Assembly (NCBI GenBank): GCA_002068015.1
Contig: MVRV01000098.1
Location: 1-32,989, forward strand
Source: Smithella sp. PtaU1.Bin162
Lineage (GTDB): Bacteria > Desulfobacterota > Syntrophia > Syntrophales > Smithellaceae
Length of the DNA stretch: 32,989 bases
Direction: 5' to 3'
The notes beneath the pieces were generated by a model. That model did not search any database, was not told the origin of the DNA, and saw nothing but the letters and a program-made list of their open reading frames with translations. Position 1 is the first letter of the stretch. Every line of letters begins with the position of its first letter. This document shows positions 23,158 to 31,719 of the stretch, piece after piece. A program made the translations under genes and the position numbers.

Positions 23158-23227
23158 ATTAAGATATTGGACAATCATCCAAAGCAGTTATCTCCATTGT
23201 TTTTTATTCACAAAAAAGAGGTGAAAG

Positions 23228-24022
23228 TTGACGACAGTTGAGGCTGTAATCTTAGGTTTAGTTCAAGGTCTGGGAGAGTTTCTGCCTATATCAAGTTCCG
23301 CTCATCTGGTGCTCGTCCCCTGGCTTTTTAAATGGGAAGATCCCGGCCTTACTTTTGATATCGCCCTGCATCTGGGAACATTAATTGCCGTGGCCGTTTA
23401 TTTCTGGAAGGACTGGCTGCGCTTATTATCAAAGGGATTTACCGACACAAAAAGCACGGACGGGCGGCTGTTCTGGTATCTGGTGGCTGCTACTATTCCC
23501 GGCGCCGCTATCGGTTATATGCTCGAGGAATATGCGGAAACAACTTTCCGCAATCCCGTTTTAATAGCCTCCATGCTGATTTTACTGGGCATTATTTTAT
23601 ACTGGGCGGACCGGAAAAGTGCCAAAAAAACCCGCATGAATGATATATCATTCGGAACAAGTTTTTTGATAGGCCTGTCACAGGCCCTGGCAATTATTCC
23701 CGGGGTTTCGCGCTCCGGGATTACGATGACTGTCGGACTGCTCCTTGGTTTGACCAGAGATGCCGCGGCCCGCTTTTCTTTTCTGCTTTCCGCTCCGATC
23801 ATTTTCGGCGCAGCCGCAGTCAAGCTGCCTTATGTAATTTCCCATCCGACCATGATTACGGGGAATTTTATTCTCGGAATGATAGTTTCATGTATTACCG
23901 GTATTGCCGCAATCTGGTTTCTCATGCGTTATGTTCAGACAAAAACGTTCCTGCCCTTTTCCTGGTATAGATTTATTCTGGGAGCAATTGTTATTTTTAT
24001 CGCTTTCCTTGTAAGACAATAA
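23228..24022 (+). CDS. uppP: Undecaprenyl-diphosphatase UppP (BacA)
   Basis: A 264-residue inner-membrane phosphatase that recycles undecaprenyl diphosphate for peptidoglycan and surface-polysaccharide synthesis. The two active-site segments are plain: GLGEFLPISSSAHLVL (14-29, with catalytic Glu17) and PGVSRSGITMT (157-167, with the conserved arginine). Length is normal. The start is a TTG at 23228 with AGAGGTG a few bases upstream; no ATG fits the family N-terminus. Single gene between nikR (divergent) and the PaaK-like gene (convergent). Confidence 0.95.
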   Translation: MTTVEAVILGLVQGLGEFLPISSSAHLVLVPWLFKWEDPGLTFDIALHLGTLIAVAVYFWKDWLRLLSKGFTDTKSTDGRLFWYLVAATIPGAAIGYMLEEYAETTFRNPVLIASMLILLGIILYWADRKSAKKTRMNDISFGTSFLIGLSQALAIIPGVSRSGITMTVGLLLGLTRDAAARFSFLLSAPIIFGAAAVKLPYVISHPTMITGNFILGMIVSCITGIAAIWFLMRYVQTKTFLPFSWYRFILGAIVIFIAFLVRQ

Positions 24023-24109
24023 TTTTCCGCTGCAAGGTCCCCGGGCTAATCATACAACTATTTCAATCGCCGGATAATCAATATCCTCCGCTCAGACTAC
24101 CCACATTAA

Positions 24110-25375
24110 TCAATATGTTCTTTTATCCACGATTTTTTTGGCCCCTTTTTCCATTGTACCTGCGGGGACAAAACACACTTCATCACATTTTACCTTGCAG
24201 ATATCCCGAAAATCCTTATCCAGATTTGCGAGCCACTTCTCCTTATCGGCGGGCTCACGGCAAAGTTCCACCGACATGACCATGTTGTCCCGGTTGTCGG
24301 CTCTCGTCACAACCAGCTGATAGGCGGCAATTTCCGGGTATTTCGCGGCAACCTGATCCGTCTGGTTGGGATGCACAAACATCGCCCGTACACGCACCGC
24401 ATCGCCCGAACGGCCCATGATTTTCGGCAGGCGGGCCGTCGTCCGGCCGCAGTCACATACTTCTTCCTGTAAACACGATAAATCTCCCGTTCCGAAGCGG
24501 ATCAGCGGATATACTTCGTCAAACGGCGTCACCACAATCTCTCCCACTTCGTTCGGCTCCAGCGCTTTCCCCGTACTCGGATCAACTATCTCCACAATGG
24601 CATCGGTGGTTACATGCATGCCGCAGTTCTTTTCACAGGATGTCGCCACAAATCCCAGATCCGCAGTCGCATAGGCATCGCCCCAGATACACTCGATCCC
24701 GTATTTCTCCGTAAACATTTTTCTTAATACGTCACCCCCCATCTCGCCGAAAACCATCGCCCAGCGCAGATTAAAATCCTTCCGGAAATCATACCCCTTC
24801 TCTTCGGCTTTCCTGATAACGGCATTTAGAAAAGAGGGTGCTCCCACAAAGCCCGCCGCCCTGAGATCGTACATAACCTGCAAGATCAAATCAGTATTTC
24901 CGGGACCGGCGGGAAATACCGTGCAGCCCATATTCCTGAGCATGTCTTCCACGATGAAACCACCCGGCGTAATATGGTAAGACCATGTATTAATTACGAT
25001 CTGCCCTTTACCGAAATCGGATTGCGCCGACCGGCCCCTCCGCTCCGGATCGTAAATAGGGCCCGGGGACTGAAACACTCTTCCCAAACCGGCAATCGGT
25101 ACCGCCAGATAACCGCCAAAAGGAGGGTTTTCTTTCTGCAGCCTGATCAGGTCATCTTTCCGCAGGATCGGCAGTGCCTCCAAGTCTTGAATGCTATGGA
25201 CGCTTTTCGGTTTGATACCGGCCTGATCAAACCGTTCCCTTACGGCAGGAGCATTCTTGTATGCGTAAGTCACCAGTTTGTGAAGTTTATCGTCCAATAT
25301 TTTCTCCCGCCCGGCCACCGATAACCTCTCCAGACGATCGTCATGCTCAAACAGTTGTTTTTTCTTTGCTGTCAT
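24110..25375 (-). CDS. PaaK-like adenylate-forming CoA ligase, non-canonical P-loop
   Basis: A 421-residue member of the phenylacetate-CoA ligase branch of adenylate-forming enzymes. Family parts visible: ALPILRKDDL (67-76), the GTGD ATP-binding core in IRFGTGDLS (292-300), GRSGD (321-325) with the C-terminal PaaK domain after it, and a terminal KKIVDKR. A CDCG pair (307-310) may hold metal. The phosphate-binding loop, normally a Ser/Gly/Thr-rich SSGTTG-type sequence at about 98-106, is replaced by RVFQSPGPIYDPE (99-111), so the usual loop chemistry is absent or altered. The frame extends to 25417, but the ATG at 25375 has a GAGGGG site and is preferred. It follows an MBL-fold hydrolase gene by 60 bp, likely the same transcript. 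Substrate unknown. Confidence 0.85.
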   Translation of the reverse strand: MTAKKKQLFEHDDRLERLSVAGREKILDDKLHKLVTYAYKNAPAVRERFDQAGIKPKSVHSIQDLEALPILRKDDLIRLQKENPPFGGYLAVPIAGLGRVFQSPGPIYDPERRGRSAQSDFGKGQIVINTWSYHITPGGFIVEDMLRNMGCTVFPAGPGNTDLILQVMYDLRAAGFVGAPSFLNAVIRKAEEKGYDFRKDFNLRWAMVFGEMGGDVLRKMFTEKYGIECIWGDAYATADLGFVATSCEKNCGMHVTTDAIVEIVDPSTGKALEPNEVGEIVVTPFDEVYPLIRFGTGDLSCLQEEVCDCGRTTARLPKIMGRSGDAVRVRAMFVHPNQTDQVAAKYPEIAAYQLVVTRADNRDNMVMSVELCREPADKEKWLANLDKDFRDICKVKCDEVCFVPAGTMEKGAKKIVDKRTY

Positions 25376-25434
25376 ATTTTCCCCTCGCTGAAATATATTC
25401 AGAGCCGCCCCCGGCACATTCTCCGGGGCGGATA

Positions 25435-26319
25435 TTACACTCGGACAAATTTATTCCCTTCCCGGTAAACCCGCTTTTCTGCAATCAGTTTTTCCAGATG
25501 CTTCCTCATGTGACCTTCTTCTCCCAAATCAAAAAATGATTCCGGTTTCCGGGGAATCCGGTAAATGATGCAGGCCCGGATAATTTCTTGCAAAGTACGT
25601 GGTTCGGCAAGAAGGTCCAGCAGCTTTTCTTCTCGTATATCTATTATTTTTAAATAATTATCCCACAGCTCGCCCGGATTGTCCGCAAGTATCCCCATTT
25701 CATGAGATGTCATCCATACCCGGGCCGGCCATTTCCGCAAAAGTTCAATTGTCCTCACCGTATCGGCAATACTGCTTCCCCGGTCACTATACCACGGCCC
25801 AAACTTGGTCAGATCATAATCGGCCAGAAATAATATCTCCTGTTCCCGGAAATAAAAAGACAAATGCCCCGGTGTATGTCCGGGAGTCCCAATTACATCT
25901 ACCGTTATTCCTCCCAGATCGATTACCGACCCCGCCTGTAAAATGCGCGATACCTGCCGGGGATGATAATCGAATTTATCCAGCATATATTGATGCCAGT
26001 ACTCTCTGATATTGCCTGTCGCTCCGTAACTATCCAGCAACAGTTCTATATCCGTAACTCCCGGGGCGTCTTCCCGGGACACACCAAGGGGGCAATCAGC
26101 AAATAAACTCAGATGCCTGATATGATCTTCATGAACATGGCTCAGCCATACTTCACTCACTCCCTCTTCATCATGAATCTGTTCCAATCTTTCCCTCGTC
26201 GCCGTCGGATCAATTAGTATATTCGGACCTTTGATAAAAATCGCATTGCAACTCGGGTAACGGCCCCCTTTTTCTCCACTTAAAAACCATACCGGCCCAT
26301 AATGTTTTTCTGCTTCCAT
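25435..26319 (-). CDS. MBL-fold metallohydrolase with winged-helix C-terminus
   Basis: A 294-residue metallo-beta-lactamase-fold hydrolase. The metal motif HVHEDH (His61, His63, Asp65, His66), PGHTPGH (146-152, His148), the ADYD bridging aspartate (Asp167) and a late SHEMG histidine (about 205) are all present, so a dinuclear metal site is intact. The last 70 residues resemble the winged helix found in LACTB2/glyoxalase-II-like enzymes. Hydrolysis of a thioester, lactone or phosphoester is possible. Upstream partner of the PaaK-like ligase, which suggests a thioesterase role on the same metabolite; inference only. Confidence 0.88.
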   Translation of the reverse strand: MEAEKHYGPVWFLSGEKGGRYPSCNAIFIKGPNILIDPTATRERLEQIHDEEGVSEVWLSHVHEDHIRHLSLFADCPLGVSREDAPGVTDIELLLDSYGATGNIREYWHQYMLDKFDYHPRQVSRILQAGSVIDLGGITVDVIGTPGHTPGHLSFYFREQEILFLADYDLTKFGPWYSDRGSSIADTVRTIELLRKWPARVWMTSHEMGILADNPGELWDNYLKIIDIREEKLLDLLAEPRTLQEIIRACIIYRIPRKPESFFDLGEEGHMRKHLEKLIAEKRVYREGNKFVRV

Positions 26320-26416
26320 TTCTACTCCTCAAGGATTAATTATCGGTCAGAAAGATACCTGAATACCGGCATTGCCTGCAAGTATTTATTGTACTTCTTC
26401 ATATTAAAAATATGTC

Positions 26417-26445
26417 TTGACATTAATTGATATTGAGCGTAGGGT
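26417..26445 (+). promoter_or_regulatory. Probable promoter of the csp leader
   Basis: TTGACA (26417-26422), 17 nt, TAGGGT (26440-26445), a perfect -35 with a poor -10. It would give a leader of about 170 nt before the cold-shock start codon. Confidence 0.4.
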
Positions 26446-26528
26446 GCCTCCAAGTTTGCGTCAGGGTGTCATTTGGACATGTAAGATGCAGATGAAAGTT
26501 GAATTTAGACATTTTGAAGTACAAAGGT

Positions 26529-26563
26529 AAGCCACCATGTTCTTTAGAGTCTGGTGGCTTTTT
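26529..26563 (+). terminator. Terminator-like hairpin inside the csp leader
   Basis: AAGCCACCA (26529-26537) pairs with TGGTGGCTT (26552-26560) across a 14-nt loop, followed by a run of five T (26559-26563). It lies between the leader promoter and the csp ribosome-binding site, so it may act as an attenuator or end a small leader RNA. Confidence 0.55.
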
Positions 26564-26621
26564 CAGTTCTGCACCGTGTTAATTCGACTTGAGAAATTTT
26601 TAGAAAGGAGGATTTAATACG

Positions 26622-26822
26622 ATGTCAGAAGGTAAAGTAAAGTGGTTTAATGAGCGTAAAGGCTTCGGTTTTATCGAACAGACCGGCGGTGATGATGTTT
26701 TTGTACATTTCAGTGCCATCAGCGGTGATGGGTTTAAGACCTTATCCGAAGGCCAGCAGGTAAGTTTTGATGTGCGCCAGGGTAAAAAAGGCCTGGAAGC
26801 GGAAAACGTCAGAGCTATTTAA
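26622..26822 (+). CDS. csp: Cold-shock protein, CspA family
   Basis: A complete 66-residue single CSD protein. The RNA-binding motifs KGFGFIEQ (RNP1, 13-20) and DVFVHFSAI (RNP2, 25-33) are intact, with the aromatic surface residues Trp8, Phe15, Phe17, Phe27 and Phe30. AGGAGG sits upstream of the ATG. It acts as an RNA chaperone in the cytoplasm. The long leader with a U-tract hairpin is a sign of post-transcriptional control, as known for cspA-type genes. A good terminator follows 18 nt after the stop. Confidence 0.97.
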   Translation: MSEGKVKWFNERKGFGFIEQTGGDDVFVHFSAISGDGFKTLSEGQQVSFDVRQGKKGLEAENVRAI

Positions 26823-26840
26823 TTAACTCTTTAAAAAATC

Positions 26841-26881
26841 ATGCACTCCTGTACATATCAATGCGCGGGAGTGCATTTTTG
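26841..26881 (+). terminator. Terminator after csp, usable on both strands
   Basis: ATGCACTCC (26841-26849) pairs with GGAGTGCAT (26868-26876), followed by TTTTT. On the minus strand a run of six T lies just past the opposite end (26830-26840), so it may also stop transcripts arriving from ilvD. Confidence 0.8.
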
Positions 26882-26946
26882 TTTGTGCTGATCAATTAAC
26901 AATTTGCATCCTAATACAATCCCCCGAAAAAATGCTTCCTTTCTCT

Positions 26947-26996
26947 TTCCGGCTTTTGCCGGAATCCAGCATTATCAAACAATTACCGGATTCCGG
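26947..26996. repeat. REP-like palindrome with second overlapping inverted repeat
   Basis: TTCCGGC-TTTT-GCCGGAA (26947-26964) is a perfect 7-bp stem with tetraloop. Its right half also starts CCGGAATCC (26959-26967), which pairs with GGATTCCGG (26988-26996), so two alternative hairpins share one arm. The sequence style resembles short intergenic REP elements. Located between csp and ilvD. No second copy in the window. Confidence 0.35.
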
Positions 26997-27088
26997 TCTG
27001 AGCCTGGAAAGATGAAAAAGGAGACTTACCGTATCTCCGGTGGAAAATGCCCCGCATAGCTGAAATCTTTTTATGTTTATGAATAGTT

Positions 27089-28726
27089 TTATTTCCCGTA
27101 GCAATTCACTCCGGTGTACGTTTTACGATAGTTCTCCAGCATCGATGTGAGTTTTCTTTCCACGCTGCGCACCGATGACAACCTTTTCTTGATTTCTTCC
27201 GGACTGAGCACCACATTCAGTGTGCGGTTGGGAATATCTATTTCAATCATATCCCCGTCTTTGATCGCACCGATTGCTCCTCCGTTAAAAGCTTCCATTT
27301 CTATATGGCCGATACACGGGCCGGTAGTGGCTCCCGAAAAACGTCCGTCCGTAAGCAGGGCGACACGTTTGTAACCGGCGCCCTTGACGGCATCGGTGGG
27401 TGTAAGCATTTCCGGCATTCCCGGCGCTCCGGCAGGCCCCTGAAAGGGAAGAACCAGAACATCACCTTCGGCGATTTTTTTTGTTTCAATAGCATCAAGC
27501 AAATCCTGCTCGTTATAAAAGACTTTTGCAGGCCCTTTATGGACAAACATTTCCGGAGCCAGCGCAGTTTGTTTTATGATGCCGCTCGCGGCGATATTTC
27601 CTTTCAAAACCGCTATCCCGCCCTCCTGATGATACGGATTGTCCATACTGCGAATGACTTCCTCGTCGATCACCGTTGCCGCTTGGGCTATCTCCAGGAT
27701 GGATTTTCCGTTTACCGTGGGGTTATCTTTCAGCATACCCAAGATTCGCTTCATTACCGCCGGAACTCCGCCTGCGGCATTAATGTCGGTTATCTCATAT
27801 GGCCCGGCGGGAATGATCGAGCACAAATGCGGCATCTTCCGGGATATCGCATCGAATTGATCGACTGCGATATCTATACCGACGGACCGGGCTATCATGG
27901 GAATGTGCAAAACCGTATTGGTCGATCCCCCCATAGCCATATCCACACGGATGGCATTTTCAAAGGCGGCTTTGGTCATAATATCCCGGGGACGGATGTT
28001 CTTTTTAACCAGTTCCACAATTCTTTTCCCGGATTCATAGGCCTGCTGCTTTTTCAGCGGATCCAGGGCAGGTGTAGTGGCACATTTAGTCAGCGACATT
28101 CCCAGGGATTCAGTTACGACAGCCATTGTGTTGGCAGTGTATAGTCCGACGCATGACCCCGCTCCGCACACCATGCAGTCAAGCCGTTTTTCAGCTTCTT
28201 CCATACTCATTTTCCCCGCCTTGATCTCCCCGACCATACTAAAGCCTTGTATGGGATGATATTTCTTCCCATCGATAACATTGGCTTTCATGGGACCGCC
28301 TGTAACCATAATAGCCGGCAGATTAAGGCGACCCGCCGCCATAAGCATGCCGGGAGTGATTTTATCGCAATTGGTCACACCAATCCATCCATCCAGGCTG
28401 TGGGAAAGAGTCATGAGCTCAATATTATCGGCAATGTGTTCGCGGCTGGGCAGGCTGAGCCGCATCTCCACCGACATGGCAATTCCGTCACAAATACCGG
28501 GAACACCCCATTCCAAGGGAACGCCGCCGGCATCACGGATGCCTCGTTTTACTTCCCGGGTAAGTTCTCCAAGATGAATGTGTCCGGGGATAAGATCATT
28601 ATAACTGTTGGCAACACCAATGAATGGTTTGCCTGCTTCCAGATCATCTTTCTGCAACCCCGCCGACATCAATAATGCCCGATGGGGTATGGTTTCCACA
28701 TTCTTTTTCAAAATATCCGAACGCAT
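27089..28726 (-). CDS. ilvD: IlvD/Edd-family dehydratase (dihydroxy-acid dehydratase type)
   Basis: A 545-residue iron-sulfur dehydratase. The family motifs are DLIPGHIHL (44-52), NCDKITPGM (119-127) and CGAGSCVGLYTANTM (187-201), giving Cys120 and Cys192 as cluster ligands. The first motif has Gly-His instead of Pro-Cys-Asn, the form seen in E. coli-like [4Fe-4S] enzymes. The alternative upstream frame to 28894 is rejected because AAGGAG precedes the ATG at 28726. Dihydroxy-acid dehydratase makes 2-keto acids in branched-chain amino acid synthesis; related members dehydrate sugar acids such as gluconate or xylonate. It is 68 bp after the TRAP permease genes and shares their strand, which favours either cotranscription and a sugar-acid role or mere proximity. 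Which applies cannot be decided here. Confidence 0.92.
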   Translation of the reverse strand: MRSDILKKNVETIPHRALLMSAGLQKDDLEAGKPFIGVANSYNDLIPGHIHLGELTREVKRGIRDAGGVPLEWGVPGICDGIAMSVEMRLSLPSREHIADNIELMTLSHSLDGWIGVTNCDKITPGMLMAAGRLNLPAIMVTGGPMKANVIDGKKYHPIQGFSMVGEIKAGKMSMEEAEKRLDCMVCGAGSCVGLYTANTMAVVTESLGMSLTKCATTPALDPLKKQQAYESGKRIVELVKKNIRPRDIMTKAAFENAIRVDMAMGGSTNTVLHIPMIARSVGIDIAVDQFDAISRKMPHLCSIIPAGPYEITDINAAGGVPAVMKRILGMLKDNPTVNGKSILEIAQAATVIDEEVIRSMDNPYHQEGGIAVLKGNIAASGIIKQTALAPEMFVHKGPAKVFYNEQDLLDAIETKKIAEGDVLVLPFQGPAGAPGMPEMLTPTDAVKGAGYKRVALLTDGRFSGATTGPCIGHIEMEAFNGGAIGAIKDGDMIEIDIPNRTLNVVLSPEEIKKRLSSVRSVERKLTSMLENYRKTYTGVNCYGK

Positions 28727-28794
28727 ATTTTTTCTCCTTATGAGTTTATTCAATAATAAAAATATCGGGATTCCTTTTGGCTGGAAAGACAATC

Positions 28795-30078
28795 TCATCC
28801 AACGCCCATGAAAATCCTCGGCAGTATCATCACGAACCAGGGAATATACGTACAAATAAAAAGTACGGTGAAAAGAACAATCACCATCGGCCAAATAGCC
28901 CGGCTGATCTGCTCCAAGGAACGCCCGCTGATGGCACTCGCCACAAAGATGTCGATGGCCATGGGAGGAGTGGTCATACCGATGGCAAGTCCCATAGTCA
29001 TAATTACGCCGAAATGGATAAGATTACCCCCCACAGCCTCGATCAGAGGAAGGAATATGGGGGTTAAAATAATCAAGGCGGAAGCTGTTTCCATGAAACA
29101 TCCGGCTATCAGCACGATGATGTTGATCATCAGGTAGATCGCAAAATAATTATTACCCGCAATGTCGATCATCGATTTGGCGACAGCCTCGGGAATTTGA
29201 TAAAAGGCCAGCCCCCACCCGAAAATCTTGGCTGTACCGATGATAAACATAATCAATGCCGATGTAACTCCCGCACCCACGACCAATTTGTAGAACTTTT
29301 TAAAATCCAGAGACCGGTAGATGGCCCAGGCAATGAGAATGCAATAATCAACGGCAATAGCAGCGGCTTCAGAAGGCGTAAAATAGCCGGAGAAAATCCC
29401 CCCCAGGATAATAACCGGAGTCATCAGCCCCCACAGAGAAGATACAAACCTCTTTCCCACTTCTTTTAACGGCAATTTTTCGCTTGCGGGATAGTTGTGT
29501 TTATGTGAGCACCAGACTGCATAAGTAATCAAACCCGCTCCCATAAGTGTCCCCGGAAGAAATCCACCCATGAATAATTTGGCCACTCCCTCACCGGCAA
29601 TCACAGCATAGAGCACCATAGGCACACTGGGAGGAATAACCACCCCGATACTGCCGGATGAAGCGATCAGAGCGGCGGAAAAATCCTCGTCATATTTCTT
29701 TTTTTTCATCTCCGGCATCAGGGATGCCCCCACTGCCGCCGTAGTCGCAGCACCGGAACCGGAGATGGCGGCGATGAACATGGAGGCCATGGTGGCAACA
29801 ATTGCCAATCCGCCGCGTATTCGTCCGATGGTTGCTTCCGCCACGGCAAGGATGCGTTCTGAAATTCCACCCCGGGCTAAAATATCTCCGGCCAGGATAA
29901 AAAACGGAACGGCCACAAGGGCAAAAGAACTGCTGCCCTCAAAAATTGTTTGAGGAACCATTTGCAGAGGAATACCGTTGAGAATAAAGACAATGAGCGC
30001 CGAAAGCCCCACAGCCAGACCCACAGGAACACCGATGAGCAGAAGCAGGAAGAAACTACCAAAGAGAACCCAGCCCAT
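28795..30078 (-). CDS. dctM: TRAP transporter large permease (DctM)
   Basis: A 427-residue inner-membrane protein with about 12 helices, the transport subunit of a TRAP system driven by a sodium or proton gradient. Typical features are GVPVGLAVGLSALIVF near the N-terminus, a gly-rich SGSGAATTAAVG segment (about 106-117), and SSGSIGVVIPPSVPMVLYAVI (133-153). The start is ATG at 30078 with AGGAGGTAAT upstream, 3 nt after the dctQ stop. Cargo is set by DctP at 30612-31580. Followed by the ilvD-type gene. Confidence 0.95.
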   Translation of the reverse strand: MGWVLFGSFFLLLLIGVPVGLAVGLSALIVFILNGIPLQMVPQTIFEGSSSFALVAVPFFILAGDILARGGISERILAVAEATIGRIRGGLAIVATMASMFIAAISGSGAATTAAVGASLMPEMKKKKYDEDFSAALIASSGSIGVVIPPSVPMVLYAVIAGEGVAKLFMGGFLPGTLMGAGLITYAVWCSHKHNYPASEKLPLKEVGKRFVSSLWGLMTPVIILGGIFSGYFTPSEAAAIAVDYCILIAWAIYRSLDFKKFYKLVVGAGVTSALIMFIIGTAKIFGWGLAFYQIPEAVAKSMIDIAGNNYFAIYLMINIIVLIAGCFMETASALIILTPIFLPLIEAVGGNLIHFGVIMTMGLAIGMTTPPMAIDIFVASAISGRSLEQISRAIWPMVIVLFTVLFICTYIPWFVMILPRIFMGVG

Positions 30079-30081
30079 ACA

Positions 30082-30600
30082 TTACCTCCTCTTTAGTATC
30101 TGGCCGATCGACGCCAGAAGATGCAGAATGACGACGACGCCTGTAATCGGGAAGATCAGATATACCCAAGCCATGGGAATCATCATTGCCGGTGAAATTT
30201 GACTCCGCTCCGCCTGCATGAGCGATATCCCGTAAGTGGCAATAACTGCAAAAAAACCGATGCCCAGAAAGTGCACCAGAATTGTCAAAGATTTCCGGAT
30301 TACGGCAGGCAGGAATTCAACGATGAAGGTTACGGCAATATGGGCTCCCCTTTTAAAGGCCACCGCAGCCCCGACAAGTGATGCATAAACCAGAAGAAAG
30401 CAGGTGATTTCTTCCGACCAGGAAAGGGCGGTAAAAAATACGCGGGCAATAACCTGGAGAGTAGTGAAAAAGATCATGGCCAGCATCAGTCCGAAAAGTA
30501 CTTTCTCACTCCAATTATTGATCCGATTGCTCCAGGAAAGAAGCAATGATGGAGCGGCGGTAGCATCCGTCACCGTTCCACTTACTATTTCAGCTGTCAT
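30082..30600 (-). CDS. dctQ: TRAP transporter small permease (DctQ)
   Basis: A 172-residue, four-helix membrane protein of the TRAP small subunit. The central RVFFTALSWSEEITCFLLVYASLVGAA stretch, with WSEE (about 60-63), is the DctQ signature; the remaining helices match the fold. It is 11 nt downstream of dctP and 3 nt upstream of dctM. Required, with DctM, for high-affinity uptake. Confidence 0.93.
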   Translation of the reverse strand: MTAEIVSGTVTDATAAPSLLLSWSNRINNWSEKVLFGLMLAMIFFTTLQVIARVFFTALSWSEEITCFLLVYASLVGAAVAFKRGAHIAVTFIVEFLPAVIRKSLTILVHFLGIGFFAVIATYGISLMQAERSQISPAMMIPMAWVYLIFPITGVVVILHLLASIGQILKRR

Positions 30601-30611
30601 AAGAGTGCTCC

Positions 30612-31580
30612 TTACTTGGTATTGATGATCGTGTCGATTATCTCTTTACCAAATGCCGGGGTGTATTTATCATAAACCGGTTTTGCCGCTTCGCGGAATA
30701 GTTTCAAATCCGGATTGCTCACCATCATACCTTTGGCCTGGAGATACTTGAGCCAAACCGCTTCCATTTTGTTATCCCAATCCCGTTCAAATACGGCTGC
30801 ACCTTGTGCGGCATCCTTGACCAGTGCCTGCTGTGCGGGTGTAAGCTTCTGCCACAACTTCATGCTCATGAGAATCACAGCCGGGGCATACGCATGACGG
30901 GTAATGCTCAGATATTTCTGCATCTCGTTAAGTTTGAAAGCGACTATGACATTGAGAGGATTCTCCTGGCCGTCCACAGTGCCCTGCTGAAGCGCTGTGA
31001 GCACTTCGGTCCAGGCCATGGGAACCGCATTGGCTCCCAGAGCCGTAAAAGAATCAACATAAACCGGATTTTGCATGACACGGATTTTCAGTCCTTTTAT
31101 ATCTCCCGGGGTGACAACTTTGCGTTTGCTGTTGGTGAGATTCCGGAATCCACGCTCGCCGAAGGCCAGTCCTTTCCACCCCTGCGTCTCCATTAAAACG
31201 AGAAGCTTCTGGCCGACAGGTCCATCCAGAACTTTGTATGCATGATCCGGATCACGAAAGATAAACGGCAGGTCGATAACACCGAACGACGGCACAAAAT
31301 TGATGATCGGTCCGGTGGTAATGATTGCGGCATCGACGATCCCCATTTTCATCCGTTCCAGAAGAGTGCGTTCATCACCAAGCTTGGCATTGGGAAAAAT
31401 GTTGACTGTAATTTCTCCCTTGGAGCTCTTTTCGGTAAGTTCCTTAAACTTCTCCGCCGCTACATGAAAGGCATCTTTTTCATTAACCACATGAGCAAAT
31501 TTAATTTCCAGGGCAAAAGCGAAGCTCGTCAGTAAGAAAAAAAACATCCCGGCGATAGAAACACAAAAAAGTTTTTTCAT
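30612..31580 (-). CDS. dctP: TRAP transporter periplasmic binding protein (DctP)
   Basis: A 322-residue solute-binding protein. The signal peptide covers residues 1-23 (basic MKK, hydrophobic FFFLLTSFAFA). The DctP core has the GLKIRVMQNPVYVDSFTALG segment (about 163-182), where the conserved arginine that salt-bridges the substrate carboxylate lies, and the AVPMAWTEVLTALQQGTVDGQENP region. Binds an organic acid; which one is unknown. ATG at 31580 follows AGGGAGGTAA. First structural gene of the dctPQM-ilvD unit. Its promoter carries a dyad, and an XRE-cupin regulator gene lies 550 bp upstream. Confidence 0.94.
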   Translation of the reverse strand: MKKLFCVSIAGMFFFLLTSFAFALEIKFAHVVNEKDAFHVAAEKFKELTEKSSKGEITVNIFPNAKLGDERTLLERMKMGIVDAAIITTGPIINFVPSFGVIDLPFIFRDPDHAYKVLDGPVGQKLLVLMETQGWKGLAFGERGFRNLTNSKRKVVTPGDIKGLKIRVMQNPVYVDSFTALGANAVPMAWTEVLTALQQGTVDGQENPLNVIVAFKLNEMQKYLSITRHAYAPAVILMSMKLWQKLTPAQQALVKDAAQGAAVFERDWDNKMEAVWLKYLQAKGMMVSNPDLKLFREAAKPVYDKYTPAFGKEIIDTIINTK

Positions 31581-31680
31581 CGTACATTACCTCCCTCTGT
31601 TTTTTGTTGGAAAATATTTATTTTGATTATCTACCCGGATTATCGCCAGCCGCATTACAGCGATAATGTTTCATTATACG

Positions 31681-31700
31681 AACTATGTTGCATGATAGTT
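31681..31700 (-). promoter_or_regulatory. Candidate operator dyad at the dctP promoter
   Basis: AACTAT (31681-31686), 8 nt, ATAGTT (31695-31700) is a perfect 6-bp dyad that covers the -10 of the dctP promoter. The nearby XRE-cupin regulator is the obvious candidate to bind it; inference from position only. Confidence 0.4.
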
Positions 31701-31719
31701 AATAATTGTTTAATGTCAA
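31692..31719 (-). promoter_or_regulatory. Probable sigma-70 promoter of the dctPQM-ilvD operon
   Basis: Minus-strand TTGACA (31719-31714), 16 nt, TATCAT (31697-31692), a consensus -35 and a -10 with one mismatch, about 110 nt before dctP. Confidence 0.55.

Larger units (their letters stand above)
26320..26621. other. Intergenic leader between MBL gene and csp
   Basis: Contains the csp promoter candidate, a terminator-like hairpin (both entered separately) and a short dyad TGTC-N5-GACA (26467-26479). No open frame of note. The right half is the untranslated leader of csp. Confidence 0.5.

Noticed and set aside
26892-27104. 70-codon minus-strand frame overlapping the end of ilvD
   Set aside because: Overlaps a certain gene in another frame and includes the REP-like hairpins; no ribosome-binding site.
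27305-28144. 279-codon plus-strand frame opposite ilvD
   Set aside because: Antisense shadow; the minus strand carries the iron-sulfur motifs.
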